Shown here: positions 48,701 through 61,307 of the stretch, in pieces | Position numbering within the stretch: the stretch's first letter is position 1 | Layout: the number at the start of each line of letters is the position of its first letter | Assembly: GCA_028622995.1 (NCBI GenBank) | Contig: JAJQJQ010000007.1 | Coordinates: 4,836,001-4,900,000 of the forward strand | Direction of reading: 5' to 3' | DNA: 64,000 nt | From: Panagrolaimus kolymaensis | Taxonomy: Eukaryota > Nematoda > Chromadorea > Rhabditida > Panagrolaimidae | Notes under the pieces: model-generated | The model's database searches: none | What the model was told of the DNA's origin: nothing | Seen by the model: the letters and a program-made list of their open reading frames with translations, nothing else | Position numbers and translations under genes: made by a program

Positions 48701-50097
48701 CACATAGATCCGATTGCGTTTATTTTTTTGTTGTTGGTTGTGTCAAGCTCAAAAATGGTCGCTAATTGGCATCCTCCCGTCGTCTATGTATGGAAGGAAA
48801 ACTAAAGCTCGGAAAGATAAAAGACTCACATTCAATTGAAAAAAAAAATTATAAAATAGAGAGGGAGCTTTCCATTTTAAACGAAAAGAGAGAAACTAAA
48901 CAACATGTGAAAAATACTCCTTTTTCCGTCTTTTTTTGTTGAAAAACACGCAATCAATGCAACATTATAAAATAAAATAAAAATATTAAAGCATTAAAAT
49001 ATTTACTTTTTTTAAAATTATTTTTGCTATTGAATGTTAAAATTTAAGAATTGTTTCTGTTGATGAAAAAAAAGAAACAAAACAGCAGGAGATAAAGAAA
49101 TTAAAATGAAAGCTAACAGTAAACCAGCGAATGTAAAGTTCTTCCTTCTGAAAAAAAATAATAATAAACCAAAATTATCAAATTCAATCATTTTTTAAAG
49201 CCTTTATCTTTTTTATTAAAAAGGTATCCGATCCTAATAAAAATCCTGATCAAAATATATTTGAGCTTTATGGAAATTGGTGGAAATGTAAGGAGAAATC
49301 ATAAGAAAAATATGAAAAACCGTAAGTTAGAGAGAGTACTTAAAAATATTTATTGATGTTCTCCTCAATATAAAAAGGCAATAAAAAAAAAAGAATCCAC
49401 CATAAAGTATCCATGATTGCCTAATTAGTTTCACTTGATTTTTTTTCTTTTTTTTGTGAGCTTTAGAATGTTTTTTATGTCCAATTCTTAATAAAGAATC
49501 CATAAAAAATTCCCCATAAAATTTTAAAGCCAAATGCATTGGTATTTCGTGGACCCCGAAATGGTTGTTCCACTTGGACCATCATTGCTTGCGATTTATT
49601 GCGTCAAACTTCCAAAGTTGTTTTTTAATTTCCAATTATTACTCATTTGAATGGTAATATTTTTCATGAAAAGTCAAGTTTAAAAATAATAACAAAAAAA
49701 AATATTTGTTGATAAAGTAAATAAATACATATTCAGTATTTTAAAAAAATATAAATCTTTTTCCTTCTAAACCTTTTTTGCTTCTTCATGGGGCATAAAA
49801 GTTTGCAAGCATTGTGCGTGATTGGTAATATTTTGATGTTGGTTCTAGCTTTCATATTTTGTTTTTTGAAGAAAATAATTATTTTTTGTAGCTTCTCAAA
49901 CTTTTATTATTCGTGGATTTTTCTTTAAACAATTTCTTTACAATTCAATACCATTTGCGCTTTTTGATTCTGTTAAATTTCCAATTTTACCCACCATTAT
50001 CATATATTATTAATACTCATTTTTCTTGCAATCCTTGAATATTATCCAAGATTCTAAAGTTTTAGAAAAAATCTTTAATAATAAATTCTTAGACGAG
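45754..50097. other. 4.3-kb gene-poor block upstream of C1orf21-like gene
   Basis: No reading frame with family character on either strand and no tRNA or repeat array. AT-rich with many purine- or pyrimidine-only tracts. At 46434-46506 lies a cluster of three perfect palindromes with a TGCC core (separate entry). CT/GA-rich tracts and a (CCACCGCC) patch near 46679-46695 look like regulatory DNA. Between two divergent genes this may be control sequence for either, or hold an unseen 5' exon. Confidence 0.4.
46434..46506. repeat. Cluster of three TGCC-core palindromes
   Basis: Seen directly: the 12-bp palindrome TGCCTTAAGGCA (46434-46445); the inverted pair AGGCATC (46441-46447) and GATGCCT (46460-46466); and the 21-nt hairpin TTTGCCAAT-GCC-ATTGGCAAA (46486-46506). 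A related TTGCC-CTTT-GGCAA lies at 19875-19888 in the other gene-poor block. Possible protein-binding sites or RNA hairpins; neither is proven. Confidence 0.6.
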
Positions 50098-53000
50098 ATG
50101 TCAGAAGATATCAAGACAACATTGTATGCTCTTCTGGGAAGAAAAAAGCTTGGAACACCAGATTATCAAGTTGTTGAAGAACGAAAAGGAAGAGGACCTC
50201 CTAGATTCAAGTTGGATATTTTCTTCCATTTTTTTTGTAGCTTGTATTTTATATATTTAGATGCGAATTACGTGTTCCTGGTATGGCTTATATTGGAATT
50301 GGATGTTCCACCAATAAAAAGAACGCCCAAGTAAACTTTTTTGTTATATGTTTACTAAAAATACAAGATTATATTTTAGACAAATGCGGCAAGAGACTTC
50401 GGACTTTTTCTTATCAGAGATGGAAAAATTAGTGCTTCAGAATTGCCACATTTACTTGTAAGCTTTATTTATTTCTTTTCTTTCTCCCGAAGTGTTGTGT
50501 ATTGAGTAACGCTTCTTTTGCCGATTTTTAATACAGATCTTTTAAATGAGATTCTGATTGCTTATAATAAAGAGCTATTTGATTCTCATAATAGCGAACA
50601 TACCTTGTTTACTACCTGTTAATACAAGTTTAATTTTGAAGGCAAATGAAGCGTTACTCATTTTTGGACAGCTTTCACCCCATTATTTATTACTATTAAG
50701 GATGGTGACTTGGAGTTGACGACGACACCTGATACAACTCTTTGGGGAGCCCCACATTCTTCTCCATTTGATGTTAAAGAACCTATCTCATCGATGGAAC
50801 ATCAAGAGACACCAGTCCCTTATGGTGCTGTCAATGTTCCAAGGACACCTGTATTTCGGCCTAAAACTGAACATGAGCTTTACATTGATCAAAAAGCTGC
50901 GGATGTTGCACAAGTAAGACTTTATCAGATTTAAATTATTTAAAGTAACAAATTATGTATTAGTCAGAAAACGTTGATATGAGTGCTGATATTCATGGTG
51001 GTTGGGTAATGGAAAACTGCAAAAAGGGTTTAAATGAATTTTGCCAAAAACATAAGCTACCTGTTCCAACTTACAATATTAAACAAATTTCTTCATTTGG
51101 AAATAACAGTAACTTTGTGGCAACCTTTTCACTTTATGTTACTTCTCTTAATAAAAGTATGATGTTCTTGACTTATTTTAAAAATTTTAACCATTTTTTC
51201 TTAGCAATTAACGGAAGAGGTGAAGGTTCTACCAAAAAAGTTGCTGAAGCAGGATGTGCTTTATCCGTTATTCGACAACTTTATCATCATGAGATCTTAC
51301 CTGCTGCAACAGAACAAGCGAAAAAGAAAGAAGCAGCTAACGTAAGATTTTTTCTCAAAATTTGATACAGTAAAAAAAATTTGTTTCAGTTAGCAGAAAT
51401 TTCTGTTAACATTGATCAAAGTCTTGTTGAAAGAATTGACGCCTTTTTGAAAGCCGTCGGCGTTCAACCAATTGATGATGTTCAAGATGCTTCGAAAGAG
51501 AATCCTTTGTCATTAATTATCCCTCAAAAAATTGCATTCTTTGAAGACTCTGAACCATCACTCGGTTATTCAATTTCATGGTGTCCTCCTATAATTAACT
51601 GGAATCCATGGCGTAGCTCTAATATTGATGAAAGACCATTAGCCACCGTAAGCTAGCAATTATTGTTTAAAAATTTATGTAAAATTTAAGATGCAATTAG
51701 AAGAGATCAGCGCAGACTTATTAGCTCGTGAAAAAGCAAAGAACGTACCTGATTACATTCGTAATATTCGTGAAAAACTTCCTGTTTATCAAATTAAAGA
51801 TCATATTATTAACACTGTTCGAGACAATTCTATCGTTCTTATTAAAGGTGCCACTGGTTGCGGAAAGTCTACTCAAGTCTGTCAATATTTACTTGAAGAT
51901 GCGATCTTTGCTGGAAGAGGAGCGCATTTTAATGCTTTTGTTTCGCAACCCCGCAGAATTTCTGCCATTACACTTGCAGAAAGAGTTGCTGAAGAAAGGA
52001 ATGAGGAGATAAGTGACAGTGTAGGGTATGCTGTTCGATTCGACGGACATTCACCTCGACCATATGGCGCTGTCATGTTTGTTACAGTAGGCGTTTTGGT
52101 TAGAATGATGGAATCTGGAGTGCGGGGAATTTCTCACGTTATTATTGATGAAATTCATGAAAGAGATATCAACGTTTGTTTGAACTTTTTTTTAAAATTT
52201 AATCTTTCTATTCGTTTAATTTAGACTGATTTTTTGTTAATCATCATAAGAGAATTGGTCAATCAAAACCCTCAATTGCGTGTTATTCTTATGTCAGCTA
52301 CCATTGACACAAATATGTTTACAGATTATTTTGGAAAATGTGAAATAATTGAAATTACTGAGCACGCTAACGAAGTTCAATGTATGATACACTTCCTTCT
52401 TCTCACTTGATTAAAAAAATTTTTTTTAGTTTTCTTTTTGGAAGATACTATTCGATTTTTACAATATATGCCTGAAGTACCTGATGAAAAAAAGAAAAAG
52501 AAACGTTCCAAATCACCTTCAGCAGATGATGAAGATACAGGTACTCTTGATAACACCAAATCAACTTTTGAAAGTTTTGACCCTTCTTACGGCCCAAATA
52601 CTGTTGAAGCTTTAAAGCGAATGAATGAAAATGAAATTCCACTTGATCTTATTGAAGCCCTTCTTCTCGACATACAAAAAAAGGGCGCCCAAGGCGCTGT
52701 ATTAATTTTTTTGCCAGGATGGCAATTAATTTCTATGTTGCTAAGTAGATTGGAAGCACATCCAATTTTCGGAGTAAAAGAAAATTGTCTCATTCTTCCA
52801 TTACATTCACAGCTCACCGGTAAAGAACAGCATCGAGTTTTTGAAGAAGTTCCTCAAGGGGTTAGAAAGGTTCGTTGTCATTTTTTATACTTTAGTTTCA
52901 TATTTTCTTTTAGATCATTTTATCCACTAATATCGCTGAAACAAGTGTTACCATAAATGATGTAGTTTTTGTGATTGATTCATGTAGAGCCCGTGAAAAG

Positions 53001-54820
53001 ATATATTCATTTCGAAATAATATTATTCATTTTGCTACAGTATGGGCTTCAAAAACATCTATTGTACAAAGACGTGGAAGAGCTGGAAGAGTTCAAAAAG
53101 GTTTCTGTTTCCATCTTTGCACTAAAAAGCGTTATGAATTGTTGGAAGAACATCGAACTCCAGAAATGCTTAAAACTCCACTTCATGAAATTGCTTTAAC
53201 AATTAAATTACTTCGCCTTGGAAACATTTATGAATTCTTAGAAAGGGCAATTCAACCACCTCCTGTAGATAATGTCATTGAGGCCGAAGTAGTACTAAAA
53301 GAAATTTGTGCTCTTGATAATAATAATGAATTGACTGATTTGGGAAAAATTCTTGCAAGATTACCTATTTCTCCTGTTATGGGCAAAGTAATAATTCTTG
53401 GTGCAGCTTTAGGGTTAGTATTTTTTACTGAAATTCTTTATTCATTTATTTATTCGTTTATAGAGTTGGTGATGTCTTATGTACTCTAGCTGCCGCCTCA
53501 TCTTTTAATCCACCTTATGTTCAAATAGATCGAAAACATACTAAACTCTCACATCGACATCGAAGTTTTGCTGGTAAATATCTTTCAGACCATATAGGGC
53601 TTGTTTCTGTTAATCAAAGATTTCGCGATCAAAATAATTATGGAGACAGTGCTGCTCGAGGATATTGTAGTCAAAATTGGCTAAATCCTACAACACTTTT
53701 AATGACAAAGTTAGTTTTATCATTTTGTAATGTTTGCAATACGCTTGATTTTAGCGAAGCACGAAAACAACTTCGAGATGTTTTAATGGGAGCTGGGTTC
53801 CCAGAAAGCGCCTTTTATGAATTAAACATGGATCCAAACAGCGATGATCCCTTTTTGGCACTTTTCCTTTCACTTGTTGTTCAAGCTTGCTATCCAAATG
53901 TAGCATATCTTCGAGATAAACGAAAGGTGTATACTCTTGAACAAGCGACTGCACTTTTATCCAAAATGTCTGTTGTAAGTTCACTTTATTTTTATATTTG
54001 ATATTTAAGTTTAGTTTTATATATTTTAGTGTGTACCCTTCGAGACTACCCAGCCATTAGAGTTTCCATCTCCTCTTTTAATTTTCACTGAAAAGGTAAA
54101 TATTAATTCATTTTCCTTGTTTTTTAAAGGTTTTTTAGATGCGAACAAACGTTATTGCATGCCATCAAATTTCTTCTGTTACTCCTATTCAAGTTATACT
54201 TTTTGGAAGTAAACGTGTTGAAGCCGAATCGCATAATCGCGTTGTATTAGATAATATGTTTGTTATGAATTTATAAATGTTCTTATTTAATCGAAGTTTA
54301 TAGGATTCCACTTAAAATGAATGCTTTAGTAGCTGCCAAACTTACAGCTTTAAGACCGTGCATTGAGGCCTGCGTGGTTAATGCTTGCAAAAATCCTGAA
54401 AGCTTGGGAACTCCCAATCAAACTGACTTAGAACTTATTCAACTACTTAAAGATCTCTCAATGGGAAATGCAGGAAGTATAGAAGTTGATCCACCAAGTA
54501 CGAATTACCCTCCAACAAAGAAGCCTGCTTTCCGTCCATATGCTTCTCGAGGACATCCTCGACATTCATTTAATGCAAGACCTCGTCCATATGGCTCACC
54601 AATAAGAGGAGGCTATGGTGGTAATTTTGGAAGTAACTTTGAACCTCGTGCACCATTCCGTGGTGGCTATAGACCGAGAGGTTATCAACCGGCTCCTTAT
54701 GGCAACATTACTCCTGGAATGTCAAATTCAAATAGGAATGAAAATTCATACAATTTCACAGACGATAATCCATTCCCAATGCCTCCTATTCCTCCTCCAT
54801 TTCATCGTGATCCTATGTAA
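50098..54820 (+). CDS. rha-1: RNA helicase A (DHX9/maleless)
   Basis: DExH helicase with two double-stranded-RNA-binding domains, mainly nuclear, acting in transcription and RNA processing. About 17 exons; the first are 50098-50210, 50261-50330, 50380-50457, 50701-50913, 50964-51156 and 51205-51341. dsRBD1 holds [20 protein letters not shown] and [13 protein letters not shown]; dsRBD2 holds [16 protein letters not shown] and [16 protein letters not shown]. The helicase core has [37 protein letters not shown] and QRRGRAGR. A Lys-rich insert follows the second core segment. The tail is RGG-like ([20 protein letters not shown]). Intron 3 (50458-50700) is long and contains an inverted repeat. Order and length match DHX9. 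Confidence 0.96.
50503..50660. repeat. 158-bp inverted-repeat-bounded element in rha-1 intron
   Basis: Arms 50503-50522 (TGAGTAACGCTTCTTTTGCC) and 50641-50660 are reverse complements at 19 of 20 positions, separated by 118 nt. They sit in an intron of 243 nt in a gene whose other introns are about 50 nt. It could be a MITE or a structured RNA; no target duplication and no snoRNA boxes were clear. Confidence 0.7.
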
Positions 54821-55531
54821 AACGTGCTTTTATAATTTTTTTTTATTTCCGTTTTTTTTTTCTTTTTATTTGGATGTACTTTTTGTTGAATAAAAACTAA
54901 TATGAAGAAAAAAAGTTCTTCAAGTTACAAAGGCTTACAAGGTACTCTTTTACTTTATTCCATTTTTTTCATCTTTCGAAAACTTCTTTCTTTTTTTTTG
55001 CAATGGAAATCGTGTCTTTTAACATTTTGGGCTTCATTGGAGAATATTTGAAACTTTGGAAGATAAAATTAAACGTAAGGACTGAAGAGAATAATTCAAA
55101 AAGTTATGCTAACATAAGATTGAGTCAAAACTCAAAAAATCTTGGAGATTATAAAGGAATTAAGCTAGCTATAAGTCCCATTTATTTATTGTCTTGATGT
55201 CTTTTTGATAAAAATTCAGCAAATACAAATTACAGAAAAACAAATTTTACCATGCGAAAAAAACAGGAAAAAAATTATGTTAAAAATAGTGATTAGGTAA
55301 AAGAGTGCCGGCTTTTATGATTTAATTTGATTCAAACATTAACTTTTAATGTTAGCTTAAATTTGAAAAAAATATTCAGACCAAATTAGTCATAACGCCG
55401 CATAAATAGATAAAAACGAATTTATAAAACTGTAAATAAATCAGTTTATGGAATCAATAAAAAAGAGAAAAACAAAGTTACAAAGAAATATTGAGATTCA
55501 TAACAGAAAGAAAAAAACTATAACAAACAAT
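54821..55531. other. Convergent spacer, rha-1 to INCENP copy 2
   Basis: 700 bp, AT-rich. From about 55390 the sequence is the near-identical counterpart of the copy-1 3' flank. No gene or RNA recognised before that; a 64-codon open frame at 55003-55197 lacks family character. Confidence 0.5.
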
Positions 55532-57520
55532 TTAACGATGATGACGTAAAGGAAGACGAGAAATTCCAGCTGTTGGATTAGTCAACGGTGATTGCCAAAA
55601 GAAGGATGAATTGCGATGACGATTATCTTCAATATTAAAGAGAATTTCGGTAGATGGTTGTTGAACAATTCCAAAAAATTTGCACCGTTCATCCATAGTA
55701 AGATCTTTGAGCATTTTTCTTACACCAACATTCAATTCGTGTTCTTAAAAATTAGCTTTAAAAATGGAATGTTAAGAAGTAAATAACATACTTTTAGCCC
55801 AATTTGGTACAGTTTTCTTTGGTTTTGATTCATCATCGGTTTCATCACCTGAAGAGAGATCATCAACATTGTAATTGGTTTCAGTTGAAGGAAGGAAAAC
55901 TTTATCAGCAGTCATATCATAGCAACTTTTGTTAAGAGCATCAGGAGGTGGAGATGGAGGAATATTTTCATTACTGAAAAAATAAATAATTTAAGAAATG
56001 TGTGATAAATGCATATTTAATAGAGACATACTTTTCATCAATAATGTCCATTGGTTCAGGTTCAGCTCCATTCTGATCGATTGTATTGGCTGTATCTTCG
56101 AGGATATCACTGAAAAGTTTCTTAGGCTCAGGTGCTTTTAAAACACTAGTTCGAAATTGAACTGTTTCTTCAACAATATCTGAATTATGTCCAACTTTGT
56201 CATCTTTTCTTTGTGAGTAGGGACTATTAAGAGAATTAAAGTTATCAAACGATAAAACACGGCTTCTCGACATTTTTTGACGAATTTCCTCTTCTGCTTC
56301 TTCAAATGTTAATTCAACATAATTTTTTATTTCTTCATCACCCTCACTGAATTCTGTTTGTATTTCATCGTTTTCTGAAGTAATGGGTTGTGCTTCTTCT
56401 TCATCTTCTCTAACATTTATTGGTTTAGCGGGAGTTGGCTTTTTATGTTTAAGAACGGGAGATGCTATATCCATTTCATTTTGGGATGGAAGATTTTTTC
56501 CTTTTTTAGGAGGTATATGAACATTTCTTGGAGTTAAAATAACTTTCTTTTTCTTGTCTTCCTTTGGGGTTGTTGGGGCAATTTTTGCTTCTTCAAGTTG
56601 CTTTGCTTTAAATTCTTTTTGTCTTGCTTCTTTATTTCGAATAGCTTCTTGTTGACGCCGAATTTCCTCTTCCATTTGCTGTTGCCTTTCTTTAACCTTC
56701 TTTTCCTTTTCTTCTCGTTCTCTGCAAAAAATATTTTAATTACATATTTAAGACAAAAGTGTTTTGTAAAACTTACTTTTTTGCCTTTTCCGCCTTTTCT
56801 TTATTGTATTCAATACGTCGTTGTTCAGCATTTTTAAGTTCGAAATCAATTTTTTCTTTCAAATGTGGATCTTGAGCCTTTGGTGTTGCAACTTTAGGAA
56901 CAATAATTTTGGATTTCGATGATGCAAAACTGTTAGGAGTTCCAAAATTTCGAAGATGTGGAAAACGTGATGGAATTCCCATAGCATGATGAGAAGGTGA
57001 AAATTGGTTAGGACGGGGAGAGTCAACCATGCTATTTTGGACCAAACAATTATGCTTTTGTGGTAAAACTTTTTTCCTTGGAGATGTTCTAGTAGATAAA
57101 GCTTGTGGTGGTTCATGCCTTAAAGAGATTTAATTAATAAATTAAAAGACAAATGATTTCGCTTACTCAATAAAAGTAGATTCATCACCAAAGTCTATGT
57201 TTCGGAAATGGGCAATTTGAGCAATGACAAGATTAGTTGCAGTTACTTTCTTTTTTGGAGTATTTGGAATCTTAAATTACAAAATGTAAGGAAATGCTCA
57301 TTACTTTTAATAAAGTTACTTTTTTCTTAATTTTTTCAGCAACAAGCTTCTTGACATCATCATTCATTGATCTGGCTTCATTGAAGTAATTGTTAATAGC
57401 TTCAATAAATGGATCAGAGCGAATCACCTTTTCATCAGTAAAATCATAATTGAGATGATAAAGATTCGCATAATTTGGAATTGCAATTCGAGGAGGTTGA
57501 CGAGAACGGGTTCCAACCAT
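55532..57520 (-). CDS. INCENP-like chromosomal passenger protein, copy 2
   Basis: Paralogue of the gene at 33369-35095, same strand, about 22 kb away. Exons: 57520-57320, 57270-57167, 57118-56777, 56721-56032, 55973-55792 and 55743-55532. The first ~66 residues and the last ~130 are nearly the same as copy 1, including the whole IN-box (NYNVDDLSSGDETDDE, SSFFWQSPLTNP). The middle differs: it has a unique segment with SPRKK, SPRPNQFSPSHHAM and RNFGTPNSF, and a longer acidic/Lys-rich part (TPAKPINVREDEEE, SRSRVLSFDNFNSLNSP), which looks like the more complete INCENP centre. It has one copy, not two, of the AEPEPMDII exon unit. No frame damage was seen, so both copies appear functional. Confidence 0.85.
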
Positions 57521-59397
57521 TTTTTTAATAATAAATAATTAAAAATCGAGAAATCACAGCCAATAAACGAATGGTTTTTTTCTTCAAATTTAGATTGAGC
57601 TTTTCGCAAAACAAATTTGGCGCGAAAATTTTCTTTTATAATGAAAAAATTTGAAGAAGGAGAGAAAACGTTCTCGGAGAAATAAAGATCAAACCAAAAA
57701 ACCAAATAACAAAAACAACCAAAAAAATATAACAATAATAATGTATGTATTTGTATACTTCTTTATAAACTATCTTAATTTTCTTATCAAAAATTAAAAA
57801 TCCTTGCTCTTCAGTTTCTGAACTCCGTAAAATATTTCAAAGTTCAAAAAGCAAAAAAAAAAATACAGACATTTCCTCATAATTTCATCTATTAATTATA
57901 AATAGCACCAAAAAATAGTAATATTAAGAATGGAAAAACGTTATCACAACAACTAATTTTAAAAAGAGGTTAAACGACTTCTGCAATTTTATTTATGATG
58001 TGTTTTTTGGTTTTGCTTAAAATACTTCCTTTTAAACATTGTGTATTGTTTCATAGTTGACCGAGAGTTTATTAACTTCGACATATGGGGATTTTACAGC
58101 AAGAATTTTGCTATTAAATAGTTAGCAGTAAATTTCATACAATTTCTTTGATTGTAATTCAATACCATTTCCTCATGAATCTGAACCTGTGCAAAATCTT
58201 AAATTAAAAACTATATTATTTTCCTTATGTGTTTTTGTTATCTTTTTTATTTGAATGCTGCAAAAAATAAAGTATTTTTAAAATAAAAAAATATTTTGAC
58301 TTGTGAAGGTTTATCGTTGGTCGGTTTTCGGTATCAACTTTTTATTTGACTGTTGACTTTGTCGATGAGTCATCCTTTGGATTCCTATTAGGATACATCA
58401 AAAAGGGAAGTGACTCCGCCCGTGATTGAAGAGACTCGTTTTTATCGTCAACAATTCACTAATCTTTATTGTCCGAATGTTTACCATTTTTTTCACCCTT
58501 CAGTTTAGCTATTTTGTATGTCGCTCGGCTTTTTTTTGTACGACCATCAAACCATTGCAAAAAGGTAAAAAAATTCAAAAAAAAAAATAGCACCGTCGAA
58601 AAAAAAGGCGGGCATAAACGTCACTTTTTACAGACTGGAAGCTTAAAATTGAGTTTGTTACATGGAAAGCATGCTTGCTAACTCACTTGTTTGTCTTGCT
58701 GCTCAGGCCCTTGAAAAAGAAAAGAGAAAAAAAGATTGAAAAAAGAATCTAAATGTTCTTCAAAAATTGCGAAAGTAAAGTCTTAATGAATTTTGCTTTA
58801 TTCAAGACTCTATTATAAAAAGCCTCGCATCAAGGACAAATTTCACGTTTGTAAAAAAATATTTTAGAGGAAGCGAGTGATTGCTTGCTTGCGCACATTA
58901 TTCCCGCATTTTTTTTTCGTCTTTCTCTCTCTCGTTTTTTCTTTTTTTTTGTTGGTGGTTCTAAGAAAGGAATTGATTGATTGCGATGTTCTTCCCTTTC
59001 TTCGTCTTTTCCCTTGCTTTACCTTTAGTTTTTTTTGTCTTTTCCGTTTCATGTAGTGGCAAAAAAAAAAAGAAGTGAAAGCAAAGCCTTTTCACCACCT
59101 TATGTTTTTTTCGCGATGGACAAAACTTTGAATAGTCTCATTGAAAACCCTTCGATCGCGCTGTCGCTCGCTTTTTTTTAACTTGTTGATTTTTTTTACG
59201 AGCAACGAAAAAAGTGGAAGAAAAATTTATTCAAATTTTGTTGAATTTCAAAGAATGGGTTTCAATAATTTTTTCGTGAATTTAAAAAATCACCGCGAAA
59301 TTATATCGGGAAAAATGTTTTTACAACCTTTTACTGATGATTCAAAAACTAACATTTTGTATTTTTTCAGGTAAATTTGATATAGCTGTCATCAGTC
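57521..59397. other. 1.9-kb intergenic region
   Basis: Divergent spacer between INCENP copy 2 and the Ly6-like gene. No supported gene or RNA. Short open frames here lack family character. TTTTTTCAG ending at 59370 is a probable spliced-leader acceptor 27 nt before the next ATG. Confidence 0.4.
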
Positions 59398-59922
59398 ATG
59401 ATCGGATCAACGTCATCTAAAAAGTTATTTTCCAATTATTTGGTTGCTGGTATCATCTTTATTTTATTGTTTCAATTTGCAGGTTTGTATTTTTGACCAC
59501 TTTTAAAGCAACAAGCTAATTTTTCTCATTTTAAATGAGAACGTAATTTTCAAGCCATATGATTTATTAGACCAAAACTTTCTTCTTCAACTTCTAATTT
59601 GTAAAAGCTTCATCCAAAACTTTTTTGTTTTTCAGACTCTCTCAAATGCTGCCAAAATAATGCTCAACAAGCAAAATGTGCTCAAACCTGCGTTGGTGAA
59701 AGATGTTTGAAATTATTATCTCCTGGCGGCAGAACTATTCGTCAATGCATCAATGGCACAGATCCCGCCTACAATTTCAAAGGTTTTCAACATAACGAAG
59801 ATGGCGAAGATGCTTACATTTGCGACAATGAAGATCGATGCAATTCAGCTCAATTACCTCTTATTCCTTGTAGCTTACTAATCTTTTTGTTCATTAATTT
59901 CTTTGTATATCTCTTTGTATGA
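59398..59922 (+). CDS. Ly6/uPAR-like GPI-anchored surface protein
   Basis: Exons 59398-59482 and 59636-59922 give about 123 residues. The N-terminal signal (VAGIIFILLFQFA) is followed by a Cys-rich domain starting SLKCCQ, with ten Cys residues in all after it, CVGERCLKL and the Ly6-type final motif CDNEDRCN. A hydrophobic C-terminus (IFLFINFFVYLFV) without a charged tail is a GPI-attachment signal. In three-finger proteins the last CxxxxxCN closes the fold, which fits. Role unknown; relatives act in neuronal and cell-surface signalling. Not a toxin by any sign seen here. The exact nematode subfamily was not recognised. Confidence 0.75.
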
Positions 59923-60719
59923 TACTAATGCCTTCTGATATTTGGCTTTGTAATGTTTCACTTTCATACTGATCCTCATTGTATTTATTATACGTGTTTT
60001 ATTGTTTTGTTGTTCTTGTTTTTTTACTTGTGATAATAAGAAAGTGCCATTAATATTTTTTTGAAAGTTTAAAAAAATGTTAATTTATTAAAGTTGATTT
60101 TTTCTGAAAATAAATACCAAAGATACGAAGAAGAATTGTTGTGTCACATTCCAATGGTAAACTTTTGTCTAAAAAAGGGTGCGACAGATTGGGCATGAAG
60201 AGAGCTCACTCAGCAATAAAGCATGATTCAAAGACGACAATGCATCTGCTCAAAAAATGACCAAATATTTTCTATTACTTCCATTGTCTGTTTTTAAACT
60301 ACTTATGCATTTGCAATATAATTTCCATGAAATTTCGCAATATGACACACGGTTTACTATAGAAAATGTATAAAGAATCTTTGTAGTAAAACACATAGAA
60401 GTTTTTAACTCGTCTGTTGCTCTTTCTTCTTCTATGGATTATCGTATGATTCATACATTACAGCTTTTCATCGAAGAAGGTACATAAATTTCAAGGAGAA
60501 TAACGTCAAGTTGTTAATGAAATGAGTAAAGTCTTTAGTTAAATAAAAAAGTGATGAAGTTTGATTAATGTTGAAACAAAAGAAAACAAAAGCATCCGTA
60601 TTTTTTGAATGAGTAAAAAAGTAAAGAAAAATTTCAACCACAAAGTAATGATGACTAACATTTATAAAAATAATTTTCCACAATTAAAAAAAATGACATA
60701 ATAAACATCTTCAAATTAT
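59923..60719. other. Convergent intergenic region
   Basis: 800 bp of AT-rich DNA between converging genes; likely 3' UTRs. Nothing further recognised. Confidence 0.4.
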
Positions 60720-61075
60720 TTATCTACTAATTCTTAAACAATTATAAGTTCCTATGATAAGTCCAATAGCACCAATAAACATCGTACTTGTCATTGTTGT
60801 GAAGAGTATTTTAGTTGCAAACGGTTTGAAAGTTCTATGATCATTCCTAAAAAAATATAATAAAAAATGGATTGTAAATTCGACAAAAAAGTTTAAAAAA
60901 TTATAACATACATATAAGCAACATAGCAGCCGAAAGGGATACCAATTCCAATCCCAGCTTTGCCAGAGTTGATCATTGTTTCTTTAAATTCTTGAGCACA
61001 TCCACCTCGTTCTCGTTGAGCATCGAGATATTCTTTGGGTGTCATATATCGGCGTCGATTTTCAGATTCTGACAT
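60720..61075 (-). CDS. Small two-helix membrane protein, unassigned
   Basis: Exons 61075-60912 and 60846-60720 join in frame (AT|G) to 97 residues. The N-terminus is polar (MSESENRRRYMTPKEYLDAQ), then come two hydrophobic segments, GIGIGIPFGCYVAYM and MFIGAIGLIIGTY, rich in glycine, and a short basic end (CLRISR). The layout recalls small mitochondrial inner-membrane proteins such as MIC10 or OCIAD, but I cannot match either with confidence. It shares a 232-bp head-to-head promoter region with UQCC1, a mitochondrial assembly factor, which weakly supports a mitochondrial role. Confidence 0.6.
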
Positions 61076-61307
61076 TTTTTGATATAATAATTTAGAAATT
61101 TAACAATGTATGAGCAATGATTGCGAAGCTTTAACGATATTAGAAAACGTAAGTAAATTTTTTTCAAGCACATTAAAAAAATATGTGGCAAAATGAACTC
61201 AACATCTTTAATGCTCAACTTCAATTACATAGCATTTTTTCAAGTCCCATTGTACGTATTAGCTTCATCCATCAACAATTTTTTATAATTCATTTAAGCT
61301 GGTTATT

